DNA from: Lentibacillus sediminis
GTDB taxonomy: Bacteria; Bacillota; Bacilli; Bacillales; Amphibacillaceae
Direction of reading: 5' to 3'
Length of the DNA stretch: 64,000 nt
Assembly: GCF_002763455.1 (NCBI RefSeq)
Contig: NZ_NIXK01000002.1
Span: 372,001 to 436,000 of the forward strand
Position 1 is the first letter of the stretch. Every line of letters starts with the position of its first letter. The notes beneath the pieces were generated by a model, which made no database searches, was not told the origin of the DNA, and saw only the letters and a program-made list of their open reading frames with translations. The translations under genes and the position numbers were made by a program. Shown here piece after piece: positions 27,633 to 37,298 of the stretch.

Positions 27633-28316
27633 TCAGGTATTATAATTATCCAATGCTGCCTTTGCTGCCCGCTGCTCCGCTTCTTTTTTGGTGCGTCCGG
27701 TTCCCTTTCCGGCGACTTCTCCATTCAAAGAAGCCTCTGCAACAAACTCCCGGTCATGGGACGGCCCTTTCTCCTCGGCAATCACATACTTGATCGTCTG
27801 ATTCTTGTCCCGCTGAATCAGTTCCTGCAGCTGGCTTTTATAATCCATCGCATGCGAAAAAGCACCGGTTTTTATCTTCGGAAATACATGAGTCTCAAAA
27901 AACTCCAGCGCCACGGCAAATCCCTGATCCAAATACAAGGCTCCCAGGAATGACTCAAAGACATCTGCTAGCAAGGATGGGCGGTCGCGTCCGCCGGTCT
28001 GCTCTTCTCCTCTGCCAAGCAGCATATGGTCGCCGAAACCCAAATCCCTGGCGAAATTCTCCAGTGATGGTTCGCAGACAATTGCAGCACGCAATTTGGT
28101 CATTTCTCCTTCCGGCATATTGGGGTTCTTCCGGAACAGATACTGCGATACTGCCAATTCCAGAACGGCGTCTCCTAAAAATTCCAACCGTTCGTTGTCC
28201 GAAGTCGCTTCTTCACGATGCTCATTCACATAGGATGAATGTGTAAATGCCTGTTTCAGCAAAGCATGATTATTAAATGAAATGCCGGTTGTTTCTTCCA
28301 ATTGTGTCACATTCAT
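27633..28316 (-). CDS. rnc: Ribonuclease III
   Basis: Double-strand RNase that processes rRNA, scRNA and antisense duplexes. The RIIID signature is [20 protein letters not shown], with [15 protein letters not shown] and [17 protein letters not shown]. The C-terminal double-stranded RNA-binding domain has [10 protein letters not shown] and [21 protein letters not shown] use the ATG at 28316 (227 residues, AAAGGTGG at eight bases) rather than the GTG at 28328. The C-terminus is shorter than in B. subtilis. Confidence 0.97.
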   Translation of the reverse strand: MNVTQLEETTGISFNNHALLKQAFTHSSYVNEHREEATSDNERLEFLGDAVLELAVSQYLFRKNPNMPEGEMTKLRAAIVCEPSLENFARDLGFGDHMLLGRGEEQTGGRDRPSLLADVFESFLGALYLDQGFAVALEFFETHVFPKIKTGAFSHAMDYKSQLQELIQRDKNQTIKYVIAEEKGPSHDREFVAEASLNGEVAGKGTGRTKKEAEQRAAKAALDNYNT

Positions 28317-28345
28317 GCTAAATGCCACCTTTAGTCAAAATATAC

Positions 28346-28372
28346 GGAAAGCCCTGCGAATGCAGGACTCTC
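28346..28372 (-). other. Hairpin between acpP and rnc (attenuator or weak terminator)
   Basis: Minus strand GAGAGTCCTGC-ATTC-GCAGGGCTTTC, 11 pairs with two wobbles, followed by CGTATATTTTG rather than a clean U tract. Probably limits rnc expression relative to acpP. Confidence 0.5.
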
Positions 28373-28410
28373 TGTTTTACAAAACTATTTTCAATGGTTG
28401 GATAATCTTT

Positions 28411-28644
28411 TTACTGAACACTGTTTATGTAATTCACAGCGTCACCAACCGTATTTATTTTTTCCGCCTCTTCATCAGCAATTTCCATATCGAATTCATC
28501 TTCAAGCTCCATTACAAGCTCCACTACATCAAGTGAATCAGCTTCCAGGTCATCCTTGAATGATGCTTCCATGGTTACTTTTTCTTCTTCCACGTCAAGC
28601 TGATCCACAATAATTGCTTTTACACGATCAAATACATCTGCCAC
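28411..28644 (-). CDS. acpP: Acyl carrier protein
   Basis: 77 residues. Phosphopantetheine attachment Ser is in [20 protein letters not shown] (about residue 37). It carries growing acyl chains for FabD, FabG and PlsX, all encoded next to it. The start is a GTG ([16 protein letters not shown]) with GGTGAGG six bases upstream. Strongly acidic, as expected. Confidence 0.98.
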   Translation of the reverse strand: MADVFDRVKAIIVDQLDVEEEKVTMEASFKDDLEADSLDVVELVMELEDEFDMEIADEEAEKINTVGDAVNYINSVQ

Positions 28645-28677
28645 TTGCCCTCACCCCCTTTCAAGGCTGCTCATTTA

Positions 28678-29418
28678 TTACATCACCATGCCGCCGTCAA
28701 TATGAATCGTCTGGCCAGTAATATAATTTGCATCTTCGCTTGCCAGAAAACGCACGACTCTGGCTACATCCTCCGGTTTCCCCAGCCTCTCCAGCGGAAT
28801 CATGCCGAGCATTCCCGCATGTTGTTCCTCTGAGAGTGCATCGGTCATATCTGTGGAAATGAAACCGGGTGCTACCGCATTGACCAAAATATTCCGGGAA
28901 GCGAGCTCTTTGGCTGAGGTTTTGGTTAACCCGATGACCCCTGCTTTGGCTGCGGTATAATTAGCCTGGCCGGGATTGCCGCTCACCCCGACGATAGAAG
29001 AGACATTGATAATTCTGCCGGAACGCTGCTTCATCATCTGCCTGGTAACAGCTTTGGTGCAGAGAAAAACGCCTTTTAAATTCGTATTAATAACCTGGTC
29101 AAATTCTTCTTCTTTCATTCGCATCAGCAGATTATCCCGGTTTACACCGGCATTGTTCACTAGAATATCGAGACTGCCGAACCCGCTGACGACCTCTTTC
29201 ATCATCGCTTTGACATCCGCCTCATTAGCTACATCGGCCTGTATTTTAAATGCGCTTCCTCCAAGCTCTGTCACTTCATCGACAACTGCCTGCGCCTTCT
29301 CGGCACTGCCGGCATAATTGACAGCGACATTTGCACCCTGTCTGGCGAGTTCCAGCGCAATCGCCCGGCCGATCCCACGCGAAGCCCCGGTTACCAATGC
29401 ATTTTTTCCGTTCAGCAT
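28678..29418 (-). CDS. fabG: 3-oxoacyl-[ACP] reductase FabG
   Basis: 246 residues from the ATG at 29418 ([20 protein letters not shown]), which follows GGGAGGAGGAACAGTA. SDR fold with the TGASRGIG cofactor loop, NNAGV, catalytic Ser (INVSSIVG), and Tyr and Lys in YTAAKAG. Uses NADPH to reduce beta-ketoacyl-ACP. The ATG overlaps the fabD stop by one base. Confidence 0.98.
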   Translation of the reverse strand: MLNGKNALVTGASRGIGRAIALELARQGANVAVNYAGSAEKAQAVVDEVTELGGSAFKIQADVANEADVKAMMKEVVSGFGSLDILVNNAGVNRDNLLMRMKEEEFDQVINTNLKGVFLCTKAVTRQMMKQRSGRIINVSSIVGVSGNPGQANYTAAKAGVIGLTKTSAKELASRNILVNAVAPGFISTDMTDALSEEQHAGMLGMIPLERLGKPEDVARVVRFLASEDANYITGQTIHIDGGMVM

Positions 29419-30359
29419 TACTGTTCCTCCTCCCGGTACCATGAGATGAATTTATTCAATGATTCGATATCCTGTACAGCAAATACGGGTGTCCGCCGGC
29501 TGATTTTTTTCACCAGGCCGCTGAGCACCTTGCCATTTCCGACCTCTACAAAAGCTTCCACACCTTTATCAAGCATCCGGCGGATCGACGCTTCAAACTG
29601 CACTGGTGAATATAATTGTTTCAACAGCAAGTCTTTCATCTCTTCACTGTCTGTGACTGGTTCTGCCGATACATTGGCATATACGGGAATATTTGCATCG
29701 GAGATATCCACTTCATTCAGATATTCGGCAAATTCCTGATTAGCCGGTTTCATCAGCCTGGAATGAAACGGTCCGCTGACATTCAGTGGAAGCACCCGTT
29801 TGGCACCGCGCTCTTTTAATATGCTGCCGGCTTGTTCTACGCCCTGTTGGGAACCGGAAATAACGATCTGACCCGGACAATTTAAATTGGCAAGATCAAC
29901 TGTTTCATCCTTCACTTCTTGAAGAGCATCAGCAACTTCCTCTTCCTTCAAGCCAAGGACTGCTGCCATGGTGCCCTGCCCTTTTGGAAAAGCTTCTTCC
30001 ATTAGCCTTCCGCGAGTCGCCACCAGCGGCAATGCGTCCTCCAGTGAAATGGCGCCCGCTGCGACCAGAGCACTGTATTCACCAAGACTGTGTCCTACTG
30101 TCATCACAGGCTGCACCTCATCTTTTAGCAGCAAGGTATGAGCGGCGATACTTGAGAGCAGTAAAGCCGGCTGAGCATTCTCCGTCTCTGTCAATGTTTC
30201 ATCAGGTCCGTTAAACATAATGTCTGTGATGCTTTTTCCCAGTGCCTGATCGGCTTCCCTGTACATTTCCTTAATCCCCGGGAATTCATCATAAAATTCT
30301 TTACCCATTCCAACTGCCTGGGAACCCTGGCCGGGAAACATAAATGCTACACGTTTCAT
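29418..30359 (-). CDS. fabD: Malonyl-CoA:ACP transacylase FabD
   Basis: 313 residues. Starts [19 protein letters not shown]; catalytic Ser is in [17 protein letters not shown] and catalytic His in [14 protein letters not shown]. It loads malonyl groups onto ACP for fatty-acid elongation. The ribosome site is GGAGGAATCCGA. Its ATG overlaps the plsX stop by 4 nt (ATGA), indicating coupling in fapR-plsX-fabD-fabG. Confidence 0.98.
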   Translation of the reverse strand: MKRVAFMFPGQGSQAVGMGKEFYDEFPGIKEMYREADQALGKSITDIMFNGPDETLTETENAQPALLLSSIAAHTLLLKDEVQPVMTVGHSLGEYSALVAAGAISLEDALPLVATRGRLMEEAFPKGQGTMAAVLGLKEEEVADALQEVKDETVDLANLNCPGQIVISGSQQGVEQAGSILKERGAKRVLPLNVSGPFHSRLMKPANQEFAEYLNEVDISDANIPVYANVSAEPVTDSEEMKDLLLKQLYSPVQFEASIRRMLDKGVEAFVEVGNGKVLSGLVKKISRRTPVFAVQDIESLNKFISWYREEEQ

Positions 30360-31363
30360 TCGGATTCCTCCTTCTCCCTGTTCATTGTTTCCACTGTATT
30401 TCTGATAGTATCGGTAACACGGTAATCCACCATGTGTTTTGCCTGTTTAATTGCATTAAGTACAGCTCTGCGATTGGATGATCCATGGGCTTTAATAACG
30501 GGTGCGGCCAGCCCAAACAGTCCCGCACCGCCATATTCCGAGTAGTCCAGCTTTTGTTTAAGGTTTTTCAAGTCGCTTTTTACCATCCCGGCAGCAAGCT
30601 TGGTTTTCATCGAAGACATAAATGTTTCCTTCAGCATAGAAAACATCGTCATTGCGGTGCCCTCGATCGTTTTAAGCGCAATATTGCCGCTGAATCCATC
30701 AGTTACCACGACATCCGCGGTCCCGCTTAAAATATCTCTCGCTTCCACATTGCCCGCAAAGTTTACTGGCGCTTGCTGCAAAAGCGCAAAGGTTTTTTTC
30801 GTGAGTTCGTTTCCTTTGCCATCTTCGGTGCCGATGTTTAAAAGACCGACAGTTGGATTAGAAATTCCCCGAACTTTTTCGGTGTAAATGGAGCCCATCA
30901 CAGCGTACTGCAGAAGGTGCTCCGGCTTGGCGTCAACATTTGCTCCCACATCCAAAAGCAAAAACCCTTTTCCGTCAATCGTAGGAAGGGTCGGGCTTAA
31001 GGCAGGCCGGTCAATTCCTGGAATTCTGCCGACAACAAACAGACCTGCGCTCATTAGTGCTCCAGTGTTTCCCGCGGAAATACAGGCATCCGCTTTGCCT
31101 TGTTTCACTTCCTCTGCCATCAGCACGAGTGAGGCGTTCTTTTTGCGTCTTACTGCTCTGACCGGCTCGTCCTCACTGGTGATCACTTCATCTGTATGTA
31201 TAATTTCCACACGCTCCGAATGACTCACGTATGGCTTCATTTGCTTTTCATCCCCTACCAGGGTAACCGTTAATCCTTTTATCTGGTCAAGAGCATCCAT
31301 TGCGCCTGACACAATTTCCTTCGGGGCATGATCGCCTCCCATGGCATCAATTGCTAGTCTCAT
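30356..31363 (-). CDS. plsX: Phosphate acyltransferase PlsX
   Basis: 335 residues. Makes acyl-phosphate from acyl-ACP for PlsY, the first step of phospholipid synthesis in Gram-positives. [20 protein letters not shown] at the N-terminus, then [39 protein letters not shown] and [19 protein letters not shown] are family motifs. It lies 5 nt after fapR in the same operon. Confidence 0.98.
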   Translation of the reverse strand: MRLAIDAMGGDHAPKEIVSGAMDALDQIKGLTVTLVGDEKQMKPYVSHSERVEIIHTDEVITSEDEPVRAVRRKKNASLVLMAEEVKQGKADACISAGNTGALMSAGLFVVGRIPGIDRPALSPTLPTIDGKGFLLLDVGANVDAKPEHLLQYAVMGSIYTEKVRGISNPTVGLLNIGTEDGKGNELTKKTFALLQQAPVNFAGNVEARDILSGTADVVVTDGFSGNIALKTIEGTAMTMFSMLKETFMSSMKTKLAAGMVKSDLKNLKQKLDYSEYGGAGLFGLAAPVIKAHGSSNRRAVLNAIKQAKHMVDYRVTDTIRNTVETMNREKEESE

Positions 31364-31368
31364 AAGCG

Positions 31369-31956
31369 TTATTCCCCTTTATTTTCATTTGCCTGATACA
31401 TGTGAAACTGTCCGGCAAGCACCTTCTCGTTGTCTACAAAACTGTCTACCATGACAATAGTTAAACCTTTTTCATTTCTTCCTTTTACTGTCGCTTTAGC
31501 TATCACACGCTCTCCTTCTTTCACCTGGCGTGTGAATTTTAACTCAGATTTCGCTGTCAGAGCGAGTTCATCATTGATAACCGCTACTGCCAGCGAATTG
31601 GCCTGGGCAAACAGATGATGCCCGCGTGCAATCTGGTTGCGGGAAAATACATGTTCCGGCCGGATATCAAGAATGGATATCGCCCGCTTGTCTAACTCCA
31701 GATCAATCACCTCGCCGATGACTTCCTCGAGCGGCAATGCCCTGACTGTCTCATTCCAATTACTGCTGGCAACTGTTTTAATCCGTTCACGGAGTTCCGG
31801 AATGGAAAGCTCCAAACGGTCCAGGCGGATGGTTTGAATGCTCACTCCAAACCGTCTGCTGAGCTGCTCGTCCGTAATGAATGGAGTTTCATCAATGGTT
31901 TGTTTTAATAGTTGCTGGCGTTCTGCTTTGCTTTTTCTCAATTTGACCGATCCCAT
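31369..31956 (-). CDS. fapR: Malonyl-CoA-responsive lipid repressor FapR
   Basis: 195 residues. N-terminal helix-turn-helix ([20 protein letters not shown]) and a C-terminal hot-dog domain that binds malonyl-CoA ([30 protein letters not shown]-type strands). Represses fatty-acid and phospholipid genes until malonyl-CoA builds up. A FapR-type operator lies directly over its own start region (31973-31991), so the operon is probably autoregulated. Confidence 0.97.
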   Translation of the reverse strand: MGSVKLRKSKAERQQLLKQTIDETPFITDEQLSRRFGVSIQTIRLDRLELSIPELRERIKTVASSNWNETVRALPLEEVIGEVIDLELDKRAISILDIRPEHVFSRNQIARGHHLFAQANSLAVAVINDELALTAKSELKFTRQVKEGERVIAKATVKGRNEKGLTIVMVDSFVDNEKVLAGQFHMYQANENKGE

Positions 31957-31972
31957 CCAAAACGTTCCTGAA

Positions 31973-32023
31973 ATTAAGACTTGGTACTAACAGTAATATA
32001 TAATAGCTGCATTAATTATGCAA
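31973..32023 (-). promoter_or_regulatory. fapR operon promoter with FapR operator
   Basis: Minus strand TTGCAT (32018-32023), 17-nt spacer, TATATT (31995-32000), then GTTAGTACCAAGTCTTAAT (31973-31991). The latter matches the FapR operator pattern ATTAGTACCTN(2)TACTAAT with few differences and overlaps the transcription start. Confidence 0.85.
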
Positions 32024-32031
32024 GCATACAG

Positions 32032-34065
32032 TTAATCCAGTTTTTCTGTCAGAAGGATTTGGTTTTCCAGATAATGCTCCAATGGGGTGAAAGATGGATC
32101 CTTTGCCAAGAGATTCGTTTCAATGATCTCTTCCGCATCCTTTCTTGCTGTCTCCAGCGCACGATAGTCGTGGATCATATCAGCGACCTTGAACTCCGGA
32201 ATTCCGCTCTGTTTTTTGCCAAAAAAGTCCCCGGGCCCCCTTAATTTCAGATCCTGTTCAGACAGTTCAAAGCCATCTGTCGTTTCGGTCATAATCCGCA
32301 TTCTTTCTTTGCCGACTTCCCCTTTTGGATCGGCAATTAAAATACAGTAGCTTTGCTTTTCACCTCGTCCGACCCTGCCGCGCAGCTGGTGAAGCTGGGA
32401 AAGACCGAACCGCTCGGCATCATATACGACCATCATCGTAGCATTTGGCACATTCACACCGACCTCGATGACTGTTGTGGAAACAAGCACATGGATGTCG
32501 TTTTCCGCAAACTGTTTCATCACCGCTTCTTTTTCCTCCGCCGGCAGCCGGCCATGCATCAAACCAACACGCACTTCAGGAGGGAAAAATTCCTGCAGCT
32601 GATGATAGAGGTCCACCGCATTTTGTATATCTAATTTATCCGATTCCTCGATCAGCGGGCAAATGACGTATGCCTGCTCTTTTTCGGAAACACGCTTTTC
32701 GATAAAGCCAAGAATCCGTTCAAAAGTGTTCTCCTTGGCCCAAAATGTCTCCACCGCTTTCCTGCCAGCCGGCATTTCATCAATCACCGAGACATCCATA
32801 TCACCAAACGCGGTAATCGCAAGGGTTCTTGGTATCGGGGTAGCAGTCATGAATAACACATCCGGCTTCAGTCCTTTTTCCCTCAGTACCCGCCGCTGTT
32901 CTACGCCAAACCGGTGCTGTTCATCCACAATGGCCAGTCCTAGATCACAGAAAAACACATCATCCTGAATTAAGGCATGGGTTCCGATCACAATATCCAC
33001 CTCACCACTCTCCAGAGAAGCCAGCAGCTCCTTGCGCCTTTTCCCCTTTACCGAGCCGGTCAATAACACAATATTCGCATCTCCTCCGAATAATTCCGTT
33101 AGTGATTGATAATGTTGTTCAGCAAGGATTTCCGTCGGTACCATCAGTGCTCCTTGTCTTCCCGCTGTAATCGAGCCATACAGGCAAATGGCAGCAACCG
33201 CTGTTTTACCAGACCCGACATCCCCTTGCAGCAGCCGGTTCATCCGATATGATGACTTCATATCAGATAGAATCTGATTCAATGCTTTTTTCTGAGCTTT
33301 TGTCAGGGTAAAAGGGAATCCGGCGATAAATGCCTGCAGCTGATCGGCCTGATACCTTTGAGCATTTCCTTTTGTTGCCTCGCGTTTTAGTTTGCGAAGC
33401 AGCTGCATTTTCAGCTGAAACAGCAGAAATTCCTCATAGATAAACCGCCGGCGTGCATGCTTTAAAGCTATTCGGTTCTTTGGAAAATGCATGGTCATCA
33501 ATGCTTTTTGGCGGCCAGGCAGTTTATAATCCCGTAAATATCGTTCCGGTAAAATCTCCGCAATTTCTCTGCCATAATCCCCGAGTGCCCGCTGGATGAT
33601 CTTCTTCAGTTTGTAGTTGCTCACATCACCCTTCACCGAATACATCGGCTGCATTTTTGCCTGCTGGTCTGCCGCTCCTTTTTTATAATTGCTGACAGTA
33701 ATCTGCAGGCGATGTGCATCCCATTTTCCCGTTAAGGTAACCGTATCTCCCGGGTTTATTTGCTTCTTGGCAAACGCCCGGTTAAACATGACCGCCTTAA
33801 TCGCCACATTTTCCGTCTCTACCGTAAAGGAGAGCCTTGATCGTTTTTTTCCATAAAAAGCGAGGGAGGGTTCATGCACAACCCTTCCCTCAATGGTTAC
33901 TTTATCGTCATGAATTAATTCACGAAGCGGTTTTATCTCATACACGTCATAACGGTATGGAAAATAGTCGAGCAGATCACGGATGGTCACAATATGCATT
34001 GCCGCCAGATCCTCTGCCAGTTTTTCTCCGACACCGTTTACCGCTGTTACCGCATCTTCCAGCAT
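32032..34065 (-). CDS. recG: ATP-dependent DNA helicase RecG
   Basis: 677 residues. The N-terminal wedge/OB domain (about 1-170) grips forks. Helicase motifs: LLQGDVGSGKTAVAAICLYG, DEQHRFGVEQRR (DEQH), FMTATPIPRTLAI, HGRLPAEEKEAVMKQF and QLRGRVGRGEKQSYC. Remodels stalled forks and Holliday junctions. The ATG follows GAAGGAAT, 15 nt after the sdaAA stop, so it may share that transcript. Confidence 0.98.
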   Translation of the reverse strand: MLEDAVTAVNGVGEKLAEDLAAMHIVTIRDLLDYFPYRYDVYEIKPLRELIHDDKVTIEGRVVHEPSLAFYGKKRSRLSFTVETENVAIKAVMFNRAFAKKQINPGDTVTLTGKWDAHRLQITVSNYKKGAADQQAKMQPMYSVKGDVSNYKLKKIIQRALGDYGREIAEILPERYLRDYKLPGRQKALMTMHFPKNRIALKHARRRFIYEEFLLFQLKMQLLRKLKREATKGNAQRYQADQLQAFIAGFPFTLTKAQKKALNQILSDMKSSYRMNRLLQGDVGSGKTAVAAICLYGSITAGRQGALMVPTEILAEQHYQSLTELFGGDANIVLLTGSVKGKRRKELLASLESGEVDIVIGTHALIQDDVFFCDLGLAIVDEQHRFGVEQRRVLREKGLKPDVLFMTATPIPRTLAITAFGDMDVSVIDEMPAGRKAVETFWAKENTFERILGFIEKRVSEKEQAYVICPLIEESDKLDIQNAVDLYHQLQEFFPPEVRVGLMHGRLPAEEKEAVMKQFAENDIHVLVSTTVIEVGVNVPNATMMVVYDAERFGLSQLHQLRGRVGRGEKQSYCILIADPKGEVGKERMRIMTETTDGFELSEQDLKLRGPGDFFGKKQSGIPEFKVADMIHDYRALETARKDAEEIIETNLLAKDPSFTPLEHYLENQILLTEKLD

Positions 34066-34080
34066 ATTCCTTCACTCTCT

Positions 34081-34956
34081 CTATACCGACATTCCAAAAA
34101 TTTTCTCTTTTAAGAGGCGCCCTGTCGGTGTATCGGCAAGCCCGCCTTCTCCTGTCTCCCTCAAGGAAGTAGGCATCTGCTTGCCAATCCGGTACATAGC
34201 GCCAATTACTTCATCGCATGGGATTCTGCTTTTTACACCGGCAAGTGCCATATCCGCTGACACGATTGCCAGGGAGGATCCGGCCGCGTTCCGTTTAACA
34301 CATGGCACCTCAACGAGTCCGGCAACCGGATCGCATACAAGACCGAGCATATTTTTCAGGGTGATGGCAAATGCATCAGCAGACTGCTGTGGTGTGCCGC
34401 CCGCCATTTCCACAATCGCTGCAGAGGCCATTGCTCCGGCTGAGCCCACTTCAGCCTGGCAGCCGCCTGCCGCGCCGGAGATAAATGCATTATTAGCGGT
34501 GACAAAGCCAAATGCCCCTGCTGTAAACAAATACCGGATCATTTGCTCCCTTGTCGGATTCAGCTGATTTTTTACCGCAAACAACGTTCCCGGCACACAG
34601 CCTGCACTGCCCGCTGTCGGGGTGGCGCAAATTGTGCCCATCGCGGCATTCACTTCATTGGTGCCCATTGCCTTAGATACCGCATCCATGAGCAAATTAC
34701 CGGAAAGCGGAGTTTTTTCCCTCATGTAGTTTTGAATCAGGACAGCATCCCCGCCCGTTAAGCCAGTAACTGACTCCACTCCCTCCAGGGCCTCTTCAAT
34801 CGCATTCTCCATCACCTGGAGGTTTTTCTCCATTTCTGCAAAAATTTCTTCGCGTGTTTTATCTTTGACTTCCATTTCTTGGCGAATCATCACCTCGGAA
34901 ATGGCGATATTATCTTTTTCCGCCATTTCAACTAGTTCCGCAGCTGTTCTGAACAT
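34081..34956 (-). CDS. sdaAA: L-serine dehydratase, alpha subunit
   Basis: 291 residues from the ATG at 34956 (MFRTAAELVEMAEKDNIAIS), preceded by AGGGGAG. Deaminates L-serine to pyruvate with a [4Fe-4S] cluster. Cluster cysteines are visible in GTICATPTAGSAGCVPGTLF and LGLVCDPVAGLVEVPCVKRN. Works with SdaAB encoded 19 nt upstream. The two-subunit form is the Gram-positive type. Confidence 0.97.
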   Translation of the reverse strand: MFRTAAELVEMAEKDNIAISEVMIRQEMEVKDKTREEIFAEMEKNLQVMENAIEEALEGVESVTGLTGGDAVLIQNYMREKTPLSGNLLMDAVSKAMGTNEVNAAMGTICATPTAGSAGCVPGTLFAVKNQLNPTREQMIRYLFTAGAFGFVTANNAFISGAAGGCQAEVGSAGAMASAAIVEMAGGTPQQSADAFAITLKNMLGLVCDPVAGLVEVPCVKRNAAGSSLAIVSADMALAGVKSRIPCDEVIGAMYRIGKQMPTSLRETGEGGLADTPTGRLLKEKIFGMSV

Positions 34957-34975
34957 AATAAAACTCCCCTTCCTG

Positions 34976-35638
34976 TCAGTTTGCGATTTTAGCAATCTGA
35001 ATAATATGAGACGCATTTTCCAATTCTTTTAAAATGCTGTCCTTAACATTTTGATCAACTTCAATCACCATCAGGGCTTCTTTTCCGACATCTTTGCGGT
35101 TCACTTCCATATGCCCGATATTAATCTCGTATTTTGCAAGTATTTCTGTAACGGATGCGATTGCACCAAAACGGTCATTATGCATAATCAAAATGGCCGG
35201 GTGGTTACCGGAAAGCCGCAGTTCAAACCCGTTCAGTTCCGTAATTTCCACTTTACCTCCGCCAATCGAGATGCCGACCAGTTCCAGCTGATCGCTCCCG
35301 TCCCCGATAATCAGCCGGGCCGTATTTGGGTGGTCTGCCTTAGCGCTGTCTTCAATAAATTCAATTTCCAGCCCTTTTTTCTCAGCAAGCTCCAATGCTT
35401 GGCTCATGCGGGTGTCGTCTGTTTCAAATCCCAGCAGCCCGCCTGCCAGCGCAAAATCTGTCCCGTGTCCTTTGTAAGTCTTGGCAAAGGATTCATACAG
35501 ATGAATTCTCGCCCATTGGGGTTCTTTTCCAAACAGATTGCGGGCCGCCTTGCCAATTCGTGCAGCCCCTGCAGTATGTGAACTGGACGGACCGATCATC
35601 ACCGGACCAATAATATCAAACACCGAATTGTATTTCAT
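34976..35638 (-). CDS. sdaAB: L-serine dehydratase, beta subunit
   Basis: 220 residues from the ATG at 35638 (MKYNSVFDIIGPVMIGPSSS). HTAGAARIGKAARNLFG belongs to the conserved serine-binding region. The C-terminal 75 residues form an ACT domain (FGAIASVTEILAKYEINIGH), a likely ligand-sensing part. A GTG three codons earlier exists but gives a non-standard N-terminus. The promoter overlaps that of the divergent purine permease. Confidence 0.97.
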   Translation of the reverse strand: MKYNSVFDIIGPVMIGPSSSHTAGAARIGKAARNLFGKEPQWARIHLYESFAKTYKGHGTDFALAGGLLGFETDDTRMSQALELAEKKGLEIEFIEDSAKADHPNTARLIIGDGSDQLELVGISIGGGKVEITELNGFELRLSGNHPAILIMHNDRFGAIASVTEILAKYEINIGHMEVNRKDVGKEALMVIEVDQNVKDSILKELENASHIIQIAKIAN

Positions 35639-35675
35639 TATTGCCACCGCCTAGTCTTCGTATAATTTAACTTCT

Positions 35676-35705
35676 ATTGTAAAGTATAACAAAAAAGTTT
35701 ATAAT
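35676..35705. promoter_or_regulatory. Overlapping divergent promoters of sdaAB and the purine permease
   Basis: Plus strand TTGTAA (35677-35682), 17 nt, TATAAT (35700-35705). The same bases read on the minus strand as TTATAA (35699-35704), 17 nt, TACAAT (35676-35681). The -10 box of one is the -35 box of the other, so RNA polymerase can hold only one at a time. Confidence 0.65.
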
Positions 35706-35716
35706 AATCATTTGTG

Positions 35717-35734
35717 GATTATAGATTTATAATC
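35717..35734 (+). promoter_or_regulatory. Inverted repeat downstream of the permease promoter
   Basis: GATTATA-GATT-TATAATC, perfect 7-bp arms, just after the predicted start site of the permease transcript. Candidate operator. The 65-nt leader is too short for a purine riboswitch. Confidence 0.4.
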
Positions 35735-35772
35735 GGGTGGGAGAGGGATAGCAAAATAATTGAGGAAAATAT

Positions 35773-37059
35773 ATGTCTTCTGAAAAACATCATAATGGTC
35801 TTTACGCGAAAGGGAACCTGCGGACAGAATGGACAGCCGGGATCATCGGCTATCTTGCCACCGTATATATTGTGATTGTCAATGGTTCCATTTTGAGTGA
35901 AGCAGGCATTTCGCTTGAAAGCGGGATGATTGCGACCATTTTGGCATGCTTTACAGGGACCCTGTTAATGGGGCTCTTCGCCAAACTCCCGCTGATCGTT
36001 ATTCCGGGAATGGGCATCAATGCATTGTTCGCCTATTCGATTGTGCAAGGATCCGGACTGACATTCCAGGAAGGACTGGCTGTGGTGCTGGTCGCCGGAC
36101 TGCTGTTCTTGATTACGGCCTTCAGCAGATTGGGGAGTATTTTACGCGATGCGATCCCTGATTCTTTGAAGCACGGGATAACCGCCGGAATTGGCTTGTT
36201 TTTAATATTGCTTGGCCTGGAGAAAAACGGCTTGGTCGTCAGCGGTGAAAATTCAGTGATTGCACTTGGGAATTTTACTTCTCCTCAGGTAGTTGCTGGA
36301 GTCCTGACATTGTTTTTGGCCATCTTTTTGTTTATCCGGAACATCCCGGCCAATTTTCTTATTACAATGGTTTTAGGCACTTTAATCGCTTATCTTTTCG
36401 GGCTTATTGAACCGGCTGATGAAAACACAGGCAATATCCTTGCCGAGGCACAGCTATTTCTGCCGTCGTTTTCAGCACTCGGTGAACTGGCGTTTTGGGT
36501 CAGCGTGTTTCCGCTTGCGATGATTCTTATATTTGAAAACATGGGGATCCTCCATGGACAGCTGGAGATGCTGAACAGGCACGGAAGCTACCGGAAAGCT
36601 TATCAGGTGACTGCTTTTTCTTCTCTGAGCTGTGCGTTTTTCGGCACCTCTCCAACGATATCTGCTGCGGAGAATGCTGCTGTAATCGCCTCAAAAGGGA
36701 GAACCGGGATCACGGCCATCATAGCAAGTGTGCTATTTCTTGGAACGATTTTTATCATTCCCTTGATTACAATGATTCCGGACACAGCAATCAGTCCGAT
36801 ATTGATTATTGTAGGCATGCTGATGGCACAGAGCATCCGTCATCTTCCACTGGAAAACCTATCAGAGTCACTGCCGGGTCTTTTGATCATCGTTATGATC
36901 CCATTCACCTACAGCATTGCTGACGGAATGGCATTTGGATTTATTGCCTACCCAATTGCTAAAATTGCTCAGAGAAGATGGAAAGAGCTGTCTGTTCCAC
37001 TGGCAGTTATTTCATTCTTGTTTCTTGGTGATTTTCTCATTAAGATTATAGGTATATAA
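35773..37059 (+). CDS. AzgA-type purine (guanine/hypoxanthine/adenine) permease
   Basis: 428 residues, about 12 membrane segments. NCS2/AzgA signatures: RTEWTAGIIGYLATVYIVIV near the N-terminus, PGMGINALFAYSIVQGSGLT, GITAGIGLFLILLGLEKNGL and FGTSPTISAAENAAVIASKG. These point to the proton-coupled PbuG/PbuO-like group that imports purine bases, though the exact substrate cannot be decided. Ribosome site TTGAGGAAAATAT. Plus-strand single gene between sdaAB and fakA with its own promoter and terminator; B. subtilis has no permease in this place as far as I recall. Confidence 0.9.
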   Translation: MSSEKHHNGLYAKGNLRTEWTAGIIGYLATVYIVIVNGSILSEAGISLESGMIATILACFTGTLLMGLFAKLPLIVIPGMGINALFAYSIVQGSGLTFQEGLAVVLVAGLLFLITAFSRLGSILRDAIPDSLKHGITAGIGLFLILLGLEKNGLVVSGENSVIALGNFTSPQVVAGVLTLFLAIFLFIRNIPANFLITMVLGTLIAYLFGLIEPADENTGNILAEAQLFLPSFSALGELAFWVSVFPLAMILIFENMGILHGQLEMLNRHGSYRKAYQVTAFSSLSCAFFGTSPTISAAENAAVIASKGRTGITAIIASVLFLGTIFIIPLITMIPDTAISPILIIVGMLMAQSIRHLPLENLSESLPGLLIIVMIPFTYSIADGMAFGFIAYPIAKIAQRRWKELSVPLAVISFLFLGDFLIKIIGI

Positions 37060-37090
37060 AAATTCGCCCTCAAGCCGAGGGCGAATTTTT
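37059..37090 (+). terminator. Intrinsic terminator of the purine permease
   Basis: AAATTCGCCCTC-AAGCC-GAGGGCGAATTTTT, 12 perfect pairs, starting at the permease stop codon. Confidence 0.95.
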
Positions 37091-37137
37091 ATGTTTAGAA
37101 AATTATAACTTCCTGTTCGTAGTGGATAGCCAGAATC

Positions 37138-37297
37138 AGGATATGCCACGTCCAGCTCCAGCGCCCAGCGACTAGTGGACTTCCCTCACCTCCGTACGAT
37201 AAGTCAACATCGGCTCCCTCCGGTCGCCGTGTTTCCTTTATCTCCTCCGGCTCAGTCCAGCCCATACGTCGCTAAACGGTCGCTTCCGCTTTTGTTC
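37138..37297. repeat. Family C interspersed element next to fakA
   Basis: About 160 bp of GC-richer sequence including CGTCCAGCTCCAGCGCCCAG, CGACTAGTGGACTTCCCTCA, CCGGTCGCCGTGTTTCC and TCAGTCCAGCCCATACGTCG. I remember near-identical blocks in intergenic DNA of many Bacillaceae. It ends at the fakA stop codon. No gene is supported in it; it accounts for the 240-nt gap together with the permease terminator. Confidence 0.65.
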
Positions 37298-37298
37298 C

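Noticed and set aside
35706-35772. Purine riboswitch before the AzgA-type permease
   Set aside because: The leader is only about 65 nt and shows neither the aptamer loops nor a terminator.
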